A DNA stretch of 64,000 nucleotides, from assembly GCA_000181795.3 (NCBI GenBank), contig CM012954.1:13902590-13966589 (forward strand), written 5' to 3'. Below the pieces are notes generated by a model. It worked only from the letters and a program-made list of their open reading frames with translations, was not told the DNA's origin and made no database searches. Shown here piece after piece: positions 9,154-19,943 of the stretch. Made by a program: the position numbers and the translations under genes. The number at the start of each line of letters is the position of its first letter. Position 1 is the first letter of the stretch. This DNA is from Trichinella spiralis. Lineage: Eukaryota > Nematoda > Enoplea > Trichinellida > Trichinellidae.

Positions 9154-12100
9154 TCAGGCCCAGCCACTGGTAAGCTTGTGAAACAATTCCTCATTCAAGC
9201 ACTGAGTCTGATCTTTCGATCGCATAGAACAGAATATGTAGCCGCCGATAAATTCATGCGGAACTTTGCAATCCGCTGACAAGCAACTGAATTCCACATT
9301 CTCATCTTCAAATTGTATCTACAACAAATTTTTTTTTCGAAAAATAATCATCAAACATTTAAGTAAAAAGTGAAAATTAATTATAGCATACGTAAAGTCG
9401 TTTGATTTCCCAATTTACATGCCATCGCTTCATACTACTGAAACGCCACGTCTTAAGTGAATCACCTGTCTCGAAATTCATACGGATGATACGGTTGTAA
9501 GCAATGGCTATCAGTTCCTATATGTGTATAAATGAAGAAAAAAGATAGATATATATGAATTAAAAGAAAAAAGAAGAAACAGCAAAACAATCATTTACAG
9601 GCTTGTGTCTGAAACGAACAACAAAATAGTGGATTCCGAATTCGGGCAACGCTTGCCAGGCGCGGATGTACTGCAGCTTAGTGTCATTCAGTGACAAGTG
9701 ATTGACATTTTGATGAGCTTCGAGAATTCTTTGCACAAGAGATTGTCTAGTGCGCATGCGTTTTGCATATTTCATTGGTAAAAATTCTTCAGGCGTCAAA
9801 TCAATCGGTGGTACGGTAATCGAATTACCGTGACTACTGGTGTGGCTGGCAATCGGATGTTGCATGTCCAGCAATCGACGAATGTTTTCCACTTCTGCTA
9901 TATAAGATGAATCGGCCATTGTTTTCCCTTTCACCGCTAACTTGCAAGCGGAAAGCCAACGCGCATACTGATATTCCTGAAGAAAACAAAGACAAATGAA
10001 TAAATACATATTCATTTATTTATTTATATGTGTACTGACCGTATCACAACGAATCCAAAATTCCGACATGCCTTCCGCAGATGGAATTAACAATCTCAAT
10101 GAATATTTGTTTTCCGGTAGATTTACTTCATGACTAACTTCACAGCCTTTCAAATAGATTCTACCAAGCGGCTGGCCGTGACTTTCCGATGACGAAGAAT
10201 ACCAAGATATGTACAAATCTCTGAAGACAAAATAGGCACGTCTCCAGCCTTTCAAATTTATCTTTTTCGGTCTAAAAAATTTATTTATTATTTTTTTGAT
10301 TTTGATCATTCAAAAATATTCACAAAATGTAAATAAAATACCTGAAAAATCTCAAATAGTCGCACAATTCTGGCACAGATGTGATATCGTTTCCATGACG
10401 TTGAAAAGATGAAATTTGCAACGAACTCTCGAGCTCGTTCAGCATCACATCGACGTCGTTCACTGCGCTGTCTGTTCCTTCTTCTGCTTTACGTTCAGCT
10501 CTAAGTTGAACTTGCAACTGGAAAAAAAAAGAACAATAAAACAAAAATCACACCAAATCCGAACAACAATATTCATTCATACTTGCAGAGCAGCAAACAT
10601 GAACGCTTCTTCTTCGGTACAGTCGACTTCTTCCAAAAGAATAGCCCACTTGGCCTGTTCATAGATTTGATTTATTCGTACAGGATCATACTGAAATCGA
10701 TAAATGTGATTAAAATGACGATTGAAAAAAAAACCACCCTACTATTCTACTACCTTGGGATTCAGGTCGAAAAATGAAAGAAATTTAAATCGCAACAAAA
10801 TGAGCTGATGTTCAACAATGCCCTGTTCGAGCAATGATCGACTCGAATCCAACCATCCTTGGTTGAGGGCCGCTTTTTGGGCAAAATTTTTCGGCCTGAA
10901 CAGACCGTTCAAAATGCCCGGCGCCAACACTGGTGGACTGTTCACCAACGTTTGGTCGAAATTTTCTTGACTTCCGGACGTTTCGTGCAACAACGTCGAC
11001 TCGTACGCTTTCGACGGCGGGATGTACGACTCTTGCAAGCCGTTGTTGCTACTGTTGGCCCAATCCGACGAGTTCGACTGGGTCACATTCAGCACATAAG
11101 GTGTCGACATGCCATTCTGCAGAAAGCGGATATATACAAAACAACAACAATATGCATAATAGGAATGAAAAAAAATCAATTTTTTTCTCTTACAATGGCA
11201 TGCTTGGATGCAGGAGAAAGGGATGAAGAAGCATGTTGAATTGAATGCAACGAACTGTTCATTGTCACCGGATAATGTTGGCGCGTTTCTGGCTCTGGAT
11301 TTGGAAGAGACAAATTGTGCGCCGAATACGAATGACTTGTACTTCGTTTCTGGCTTATGTTACTCATGCTAGCCCTTTTTTCCAAAGCATGAGGATATCC
11401 TTTGCTCAGAAAATCTGGTTCAATGCTCCGTTTCAAAGACAACTCTTCCGGGTGTCTTATTCCTACAATTGAATTTTGAAAAATAAAGTTATTTCAATAA
11501 ATAAATATTTATTTATTTATTCATTTTCATACCCAACTCTTTGCACAGTTGTATAACAGCATTAAACACTGGCACGCTAAAATCGACCCGCATGGTGATG
11601 CACTGCAAGTCGGGTAATTGAATTCGAGCCAGTTTATGCATTGGCGTAAACTGTAGCATTGAATCAGCGGCAACGCCATATCTAATGAGGAATAAGTTGA
11701 ACAAACAATGTGAGAAAAAAAATATGCATCAAATATACTGATCAAGCGTTGAGCGAGTGTGAGTAAGCCAACGATACTTTTGCGGCCACCACAATGCATG
11801 ATCAGACCAATCACGAGTTATATCTAAAAATTCACATTTATTATAAATATTTCAAATTTGAAAAACGAATTAAAAGTATAAAATTTTCAAAAGAAAAATA
11901 ATTGCTTGCTTGAAGCTTTGTTTAATTAAAAATAGAAAAAGAATGTCATCACCGTAACGCGTAACCTTTGACCTAGAAAATTTGAAAGCATATACTGCAA
12001 TGAGCATCTGCCATTTTATGTCTACGCTCAACTGGAAGCGCTGTCATGACCTTTAGACTTATTCTTTCGAGATCAGCAATAAAACACATGCTAACGCATT

Positions 12101-14451
12101 GCATATTCTCATGTTGCAAATTTCAACTCAATTTACAAATAAATGCTTGATCACTTTCGCAGTTTTTTAACAACAATTCAAAGTGCTCAAGAAAGCGACA
12201 ATTTTACTTTCAACTCTTTCAGCTCTACCAACTCTAAAAGTGCCTATTTGGGCAGTTTAACTTATAAATTTTACACAAATGAAAATTTACAAGCAAGTTT
12301 AACAATTTATAAACATAATCGTGTCATTTTGCATTGGAATAAAAATTCAAAGTTCACATTAATTTCGTGAATTAATATTAAAAAGCAATAAGTTAAACAA
12401 CAAGCCCCAGCTGTTACTACTACTACTACTACTACTACATCTGAATATAATAAATTTAATTTCACACGCACATTCAACATATATATCGTGCAAAATGTAC
12501 ATTATAAATTACTGAATATTGGCAAATTCATCGCTATGCAATGCTATAGGAGTGTAAAATTCGATTTTTTATGTACAAATTTTGAACGGACGTTCAACAA
12601 CAATTGACGTTCAAATTCAAGCGAAAAAATTCGATACATTCGACGGTTGAGCGTTTTCAATTTCAAAATCAACATCAAAAGCTAAGATGATACACAAAAA
12701 GCAAGAAGTAATGAACGTCATGCTATTTGACTAAAATTTATCGCAACCGTTAAATGCAATTGTCACGCGTTTAGACCTATCTTCACAGTTTTCAAAATAG
12801 CAATTAAGTCGATGCGTCAATAGCTATACAATTTCAACACTATACTAAATGAACAGACTGGACGAATAAAGCTATGAAAAATCGATCAAAAATTTCGACG
12901 TATATCAAATTTAATTCAACCGCTAATAATTTATTTTCAACAACCGATGCAAACAAAAAGGAAGGTAATTTTTAAAAAAATAACTTTTGTATTCTTTTCC
13001 ATGACTACAGTACAATTATTAGTCAAGTACAAAAACAGTAGAAAGAAAAAACTGTTAAATAAATTCATCAATTGAAAAAACTGCCTGATGGGGCATTTTT
13101 ACGCAGCTGGTAAACTGTTTTGTAAAGCTTAAGAACATGTATGAACGTGCAGTTTTGGGTTGATTGTTTCATCAACTGAAACTGTTCAACCGGATAATAT
13201 ACTGTACAATGATTGAATTGAACTTTGACGTGTCCCGTATACAAAGTTGACGAGTCAATTAAACGCTACAATGTAACGCATGCTGAAAGCAGAACCAATT
13301 TTTCAATTGAGACAGGTTTGCATTTCGAATCGAACAGATCAGATGGTTGAGCAAAATTCTCTGAATTCCAGTTCGTTTATGGAAATTTCAATTTTTGAGA
13401 ACAAAACCACGAAAAAACCTACATTGCCATCCACACGCTACCTATCCTTCGCTGCTGATCTTTGATAAACAGCTTCTGGCAAAGCTACACGAGTGAGCTA
13501 ATTATAATAATAATAATAATAAACCAATGCCGCCAGTTTGCATGGAGTAGCTAGTAAAGGGAAAATTTGCAACGAAACGCACGCGTAGAAAACAACGACC
13601 AGCTGCCGCCGTTGTCGTTGTTCATCCTTTGCTAAGCTAAGTGGGAAAAGCGTGCAGCTTTTCAATAAAACAAGCTTCTCTCTTTCTCTCTCTCTCTCGC
13701 TTTCTCTACGCACTGAACGGCAGCAATAAATCTGAACGCACCAGAAACAAAGCAGAGGCTAACGTAGGCGCGTCTGGCGAAAACCCACGCCAAGCTTGAA
13801 TAGCGTGCGTGATGCTTTCTTACGACTACCAACATCAACGACGCAAGCGATGACAAAGTTCGTTGTTTAAACGTTCAAATTTTCAGTAAACATTTACTGG
13901 TATAAAAAAAGTCCACAACAAGCGTTGCTGTTATAATCAGCAGAACAAGTTGGCAGTGAAGTTGCAGTGGAACGTACCGCAAATTATTCAAAACTAATGA
14001 AAAAGCAAATAAACTGCAACAACACTTCATTCTTTAATGAACGCTGCTGATCCAATATTTGCGGACAGCTTAGGCCCAGTATGCAACTACCCTGCTGAGG
14101 AGAGTCATTGAAAAGAAGAAAAAAAAACAAATTTCCGGAGTACGTGCGTCAAAGCAACGAAAAAAAAGCAAATGTTGAAATATTAAAAAATGCGTATATT
14201 TAAAAATAGAATTCAAATTCTTTTCAACAAAATTCTTTCCAAATAAATAAGGACTATTACTTTTATAAAATAAAATTCAAAGTCAAACAAATTGAACGAT
14301 TACCTAAATCTTCGACAAGACGTAGCATAACGCCACCAATGTGCATGTCGCCTTTGACGCGAAACTGTCGCCTGATGTTCAAATCCGTCACATAGATGGT
14401 CAACACCCAAGTACCATCACTAACTACCGGCCCGTTGGACATCATCGCCAT
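9154..14451 (-). CDS. FERMT: Kindlin (FERMT / UNC-112), integrin co-activator
   Basis: Focal-adhesion protein that binds beta-integrin tails with talin. Exons (minus): 14304-14451, 11739-11823, 11533-11681, 11194-11462, 10754-11116, 10583-10690, 10342-10517, 10040-10271, 9599-9976, 9392-9517, 9154-9318; all phases agree and give 732 residues, the usual family length. Seen in order: F0 ([19 protein letters not shown]), the signature [11 protein letters not shown]1 with a long Ser/Asn-rich loop, F2 split by a PH domain ([12 protein letters not shown] to FWIRCDT), and F3 with [32 protein letters not shown] and the terminal HEFIGGYIF...LTSGWA. Intron 1 is 2.5 kb, far larger than the rest. It is transcribed divergently from SepSecS. 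Oddity: the integrin-contact Gln-Trp pair of vertebrate kindlins reads Arg-Trp. Confidence 0.95.
12415..12438. repeat. TAC microsatellite
   Basis: Eight tandem TAC trinucleotides inside kindlin intron 1. Confidence 0.9.
13502..13522. repeat. AAT microsatellite
   Basis: Short TAA/AAT trinucleotide run inside kindlin intron 1. Confidence 0.85.
13676..13708. repeat. CT-rich microsatellite
   Basis: Pyrimidine CT/TTTC run inside kindlin intron 1, near a locally GC-richer block. Confidence 0.8.
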
Positions 14452-15148
14452 CGGCCGAGGCGGAGCCGCGGTTCCCTGCGCTTAAAAACAAACTCTGCTA
14501 AAAGAGAGCAACCGAAAATGGAAAGCAAATAGTTACAATGTCGAATCATGACAGGAAAACCAGAAATGTCCAATCGTGCAATCAGATATGCGTGAAACGT
14601 TATATGGCAGCGAAGCTTTCTGACTAATGTCAACTGGCCACACCTGATGAGCTACTGTAACTCATCTTATAAACTTGCCTGCATTTCATTTTGTTTTACT
14701 GTAATTTTTAAAAGTAATTGATTTTTGCATAAATTATTTGTTTATTTCAATTTCATTTCATTAAATATATTAGTTGTTATTTATACATTATAAAACCTAC
14801 TATATTATTAGATTTCACAACAATTTTCACAAGTAAAATCATCAAAATGAATGCCCTATATTTTTGAGGTGAAATATAAAATGAAATATTTCAATAAAGT
14901 TTTTTTTATTTTAGAAAAAGCGGTGTAAATTACAAGGAAGGTGAATGAAGTATAGCAGAAGCGGAATATAGCATTCAATTTTATACTATTGCTACGACGA
15001 CGATTCATTGGAATACATCTTAGTCCTGTCAATCAATTTACACGTATTTTAATTTTGATATAAATTTTAACGGGTTGAATTTGTTACCCAGCAGCACGAT
15101 CACCTTACTTTAACTTACTTACAAGAAACAATTTTATTTTTCAGCATC
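14452..15148. promoter_or_regulatory. Divergent intergenic region, kindlin / SepSecS
   Basis: About 0.7 kb between the kindlin start codon (minus) and the SepSecS start codon (plus). It must contain both promoters or their proximal parts. No TATA-type or other motif stands out against the AT-rich background. A splice-like acceptor (tttttcag) sits 4 nt before the SepSecS ATG, implying a 5' leader exon or spliced-leader addition. Confidence 0.45.
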
Positions 15149-17724
15149 ATGGATACAAATTTCTGGAAATTGTTAAGCGACATGCTACCTTCTCATTATC
15201 AAAGCAGAGCAGAAGATGCAATCCGCGCACGGCAAAGGAGACTGAATCATGTCCTAATACAGGCAATACAAAGTGTTTTCGGAGCATTTATAGTTTACAC
15301 GTTACTTTTATTTTAGCGTAGAATTCCAGAGGATGCTTGGGAAGATAGCGACATTGAAGCTCTTTTAAACCTGCTCGCTTCAATGGATTCGAATAATTTT
15401 TACAAAGTCAGCGGTGTTGGGGAACGCGAAGGACGAGTTTTTTCCGCTATTGTGAAACGCCGCAATTATGGGTAGAACAGTTTTTAATTTATTTCCTATT
15501 TCTATTTCATCAAGTTGTTCAGTTTTGGTACGTTGTCGTAAAAACTGTTTAACAATTCTGTTTAACATTAATTGTGAATTAAACATATTTTTAATTTGAA
15601 TTGATATTTCTAAGTTTGAATAATAAATAATAATGTTAGAAAAAGTTTAAAGCGACAGAACACATCGATTACTAATCTACAATATTACAAATGATATTCA
15701 GGTACTCTCAAAATATTTATGTTAAAATTCGCATTTTGAAGCAAATCCGAATTTATTATTATTATTATTACTAAATTTTGACTGATTTTACTATTTGTAA
15801 CTTTAAACTTATTTATACAAAATTCTGTATCATTCTAAACATCACGAATCATCAAAAAAATGTTAGAGCATTCTTACCTGAGCTAATCGCGCTTTTTGAT
15901 GTCAGAATGATACATGGAATTGGTCGCTCCGGTGATCTTGCAGAATTGCAACCAAAAGCTTTGGGCTCTTCATTGTTGAATATGCTATCGAATGCTCTCG
16001 CTCTTAGTGTTATCCATATTTCAGGTAAATCAATTTTCAATGAATGAATGAACTGGTTTTCAAATTTGAACGAATTGATCTGAAATAATTCAAAATTTAA
16101 GGTATATCTAAATGTAAAAAATGCATAATTATTCCTGTAGCAACTGGAATGGCAATGACTCTTTGTCTGATGAATTTTCGGAAAGCAAGACCTCAAGCTA
16201 CTCATGTAATATGGTCCAGAGTTGATCAAAAATCTTGCATCAAGTGCATCACAGCTATCGGTATAACTATTCTGACCGGTCATTTAAAACAGATTTGAAA
16301 AGTTTGCAAAAAAGAGGATTCATTTTGATAAAAATGAGTTATCAAGGACCATGTTACAAGTAATTTGCTCTTTGCAGAAGGTTTAACGCTACACGTTGTG
16401 GAACAAATATACCAGCACGATCGCCTTTGTACAAATGTACCACTGATGCAAGAAACGGTTGAAGTCTTAAATCCTGAAAATGTTCTCTGCATAATCACCA
16501 CCACTAGCTGCTTTGCTCCTCGTTCTCCAGACAAGTACGACAAGATGATGATATGATTCGTGGAATTTTCTTTTTTTTGTTGTTGTTGTTTAACATAAAA
16601 TCTAAAAGTTTCGTGTAAATCCGAATCTATTCAAATTTCCAATTGTTCTTCAATTCAGCATCGAGCTTGTATCTGAACTGTGTGATCAATTTGACATTCC
16701 ACATCTGGTGAATAACGCTTACGGTTTACAGTCTTCAAAGCTGTGTTCTGCCCTTGACCAAGTAATTGTTGTTCATAAATTCAAGTAGCTGTTCGAAATG
16801 ATTTCGCTTCATCATTTTTTCAAATTTCCAACCAGGCAAATCGCCGAGGCAGAGTGGATCTGTTTGTTCAGTCGGTAGATAAAAATTTCATGATGCCCGT
16901 AGGTGGTAGCATAGTCGGTGGTTTCAAGCCGGAAATTGTCGACTCTTTGTCGAAACTATATCCTGGTTTGTTCTACATGTTGACAACAATCCGTTCTAAT
17001 GTTAGATCCGTAATTTGTCGTTGTTGTTATAATGCAGGACGTGCTTCAGCTTCAGTAAGCATGGATTTCTTGACAACCATGCTCGCAATGGGTGAACGGC
17101 AATATCAGTCCATGCGTTCAGCACGTGTTGGTCATTTTCAACAACTCCATGCCGGTCTACAAGCATGGGCAGCGAAAACCAACGAGCAGATAATCAATTG
17201 TCCAAAAAATAACATTTCCATTGGTAAAATATACAGACGGATAGAGAGTTAATTTTTCTTCAATTTTGTTCAAATTGGCAAATGTTTTTTTTCTCTAGCT
17301 GTCAGCTTGGACAGGTTGGCAGAGAAATGCAACGACGACATCAATGAAATCACTCGTCTTGGTTCGATGCTATTTTCTCGAAATGTGACCGGAGCGAGGT
17401 AGAAATAAACATCTTCAATAATCACTATTATAACAATAACAACGATTGTATACATAATATAGATATATATTTTTTTTGGTCCTGAGTCTTTTTTTCTTTT
17501 TTTGTTAATTTTTTTTCAGAGTTGTACCGGCCGGTGTGAATAAAATTATAGAAGGGATTGAATTCAAAAATTGGGGCGCGCATTCGTCTATTATGCGACG
17601 TCATTATTTCAACGCAGCAGCAGCAATTGGAATGCAGTTGCATGAAATCGAACGATTCTTGTCGACGTTGGAATCCACGTATGCAGAGCTGATGAAAAAA
17701 ATCGAAGAAAAAAATATTCCCTGA
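15149..17724 (+). CDS. SEPSECS: O-phosphoseryl-tRNA(Sec) selenium transferase (SepSecS)
   Basis: PLP enzyme that converts Sep-tRNA(Sec) to Sec-tRNA(Sec) in selenocysteine synthesis. Exons: 15149-15262, 15317-15471, 15906-16024, 16102-16260, 16378-16534, 16659-16761, 16836-16965, 17038-17223, 17299-17398, 17520-17724; 475 residues, against about 500 in man. Family motifs across the joins: [105 protein letters not shown]. Lys285 in SVDKNF matches the PLP-binding lysine. The first intron appears to use a GC donor (CAG|gcaata); an in-phase GT donor at 15251 would drop four residues. AATAAA lies at 17913. The gene predicts that this organism makes at least one selenoprotein. Confidence 0.95.
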
Positions 17725-18303
17725 TTTCATTTTTCCACTATCCATATATCTGTGAGTGACGACTGACTTTGCGCATTTTGGGCAACTTAGTAAAATTTCA
17801 CATCCACTACATTGAACAACTGTACGGTAACTGTGAACATTGCATCCATCGCGAATTCGCGAATATTGATCACACCCAATTAAAAAAAACTAAAATTATC
17901 TAATAATAACTAAATAAAAATGAAATGAAAAACCGCATAAATAAATAATAAAGCACAAAATGAAAGCAAAAAACCAGTACCTAGCACGCATTTCATTAAG
18001 CTTAACAAAGAAAAAAAAACTGCATCGACACGTGTTACTTTGTAGTGTTGATTGATGCTTTTCGATCAACCTAACTGCGCATGTCAAATTATGGAAATAT
18101 ATTTTTTTCTAGCAAACAAAAAATTCCAGATAAACCTGACTTTTAACCTATGCAATTTTTTTTCATGAAAAGCGCCAGCCTGTCAGTAGCAATACGCGTT
18201 TCAATTATCAGATGTATTCGAATTACCATTAATTTCTGTCTTTCTTTTTTGGAAAAAAAATCCAAGTAAAATTTGAAAGATCGAATGCAGCTTACCATCA
18301 TCG
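17725..18303. other. Intergenic; SepSecS 3' end and FReD upstream region
   Basis: Contains the AATAAA motif at 17913-17918 for the upstream gene. Otherwise AT-rich with no coding signal. Confidence 0.5.
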
Positions 18304-19783
18304 ATGATTATGGCGTGGTTCTGCATGTTGGCTGTGGTTGTCGTCCTCTCAGGTAACGTTTTCATTTTTCGTTACAAACAACTGGCCAATACATGTTCAA
18401 CAAAACTACTGAAACAAAACTTCCGCTCATTTAGCTGATTTGGTTGCAAATTTTCACTATACACTGGACTATCGTATAAGAAACTTAGCCAACGCTTTGT
18501 AAAAAAATAAAATAATTGTTAATCATAAATATCTGTTAACTAATTTCTACGATCAAAAAAGATTTGTAATACAAAAACAACACAATAATTAGGTGTTTCA
18601 AGTGGTGCCGTTCGAGACTGCTATGATGTGCAAAAGCAACAACTTCCATTATTACCTGGAGGATTTTTCATGGTCGACGTTCCGTGTTCTGCGTGCTTAG
18701 CCTGCGGCACAGGAAAGCTTGGCTGTTCAAAGATGGTCCGCTGTGATTTGGAGACCGACGGAGGCGGATGGACGGTTGGTGGTTCACTGTTCACTTTGCC
18801 GTACACTTTGTCGTGATCATTTGCACAAATATTCAACCACTTTGCAGATTATCCAAAGGCGTGAAAATCCGCTTGTGGATTTCAACGGAAACTGGGCCGA
18901 GTACAGGGACGGATTTGGCGATGAAAATAATTTCTGGATCGGCAATGAATATTTGCACCAGATCAGCAACTACCGACTCCGAAACGGCGGCTTGAAGCTC
19001 TGCGTTGAGCTGCTCGACGACGGAAATGAAATTCACGTCGACTGTTGGACACATTTCTACGTCGCCTCTGAATACGAACGCTACCTCTTGCTTTTGGGCA
19101 TTTACAAGGGCTCGAGCAAATGTGAGCTTTCTTCGCTTTTTCTCTCTTCCACCAGTAACTGATAATTTGACACAATGCCACCACTGAAACAAATCCAATA
19201 ACTCTACCAATTCCATGTAAATTTATTCAAATCGCCTTGCATGTTTCTGTTCTTCATTTTGACTTTTTCCACTACCGATTTCAACAATTTCAAATCACCA
19301 CTCCATTACTCTGTTCATACGATGGAAGTGAATACATTAATTACAGGATAGTGATTTTCAAGTTCAATAATTAGAAAATTATCAAAGAATTAGAACTGAC
19401 AAATTGTATTTTGTCAATTTTTCCTGAAGCTCTCTGAATTCTTTTTCAATTAATTATCAAAATAATTTTAAACATTTGAACATTTAATTATTTTCATTCA
19501 TTTTACAGATGATAATTTTCTGTCAAGTCGTGGCAGAGTGTTTGCCACTTACGACAATGATAACAGCGCGATGCCAGTAATTCAGTGTGCTTCTTACTGG
19601 CAGACCGGGTGGTGGATGAATTTACAATGTCGGCCTGAAGGAACTCTGAATCTTCCATTGCAGTCAAGCCCGAGCACGCCATACATTGAAGGCATATTTT
19701 GGCGTACAAGAAATCAAGGACTAAAACATATTGTTAAAACGGTGATGAGAATTCGACCTATGAATGTCAGATTTGATTTTTAA
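18304..19783 (+). CDS. Secreted fibrinogen-related domain (FReD) protein
   Basis: Exons 18304-18352, 18593-18774, 18848-19121 and 19509-19783 give 259 residues. Exon 1 encodes a signal peptide (MIMAWFCMLAVVVVLSG). The rest is a fibrinogen C-terminal globe as in ficolins, angiopoietins and tachylectins: CDLETDGGGWT followed directly by IIQRRE, then NWAEYRDGFGDENNFWIGNE, YDNDNSA (calcium-site region), CASYWQTGWWMNLQC and a terminal MRIRP. An extra Cys-rich stretch (CSACLACGTGKLGC) sits before the first FReD strand. Such proteins are extracellular lectins in innate recognition or adhesion; the ligand cannot be inferred. The start is the first of two close in-frame Met codons (18304 and 18310). 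The polyadenylation motif is at 19807. Confidence 0.88.
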
Positions 19784-19943
19784 TTCAATAACGAATTACA
19801 AATATAAATAAAAAGACACTGTATTTTTGTATTCATTTTTGCAAAGAATTCAACTGAATTTCAACGTACAAATGTAACAATTGTAATAACTTTGCGCATG
19901 TTTACAAAAGAAGTTCCAATTCGAACGAATGAGATCAGCAGAT

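Larger units (their letters stand above)
11824..14303 (-). other. Large first intron of kindlin
   Basis: A 2.48-kb intron in a gene whose other introns are nearly all below 150 bp (the next largest is 222 bp). No coding exon is needed here: the flanking exons join in phase (D|I of LVEDLDITRDW). It holds a TAC repeat, an AAT repeat and a CT-rich tract, plus a locally GC-richer stretch around 13550-13860. First introns of this size often carry enhancers or an alternative promoter; that is inference. Confidence 0.7.

Noticed and set aside
10742-11239. Plus-strand ORFs of about 100-126 codons
   Set aside because: Antisense to kindlin exons 10754-11116.
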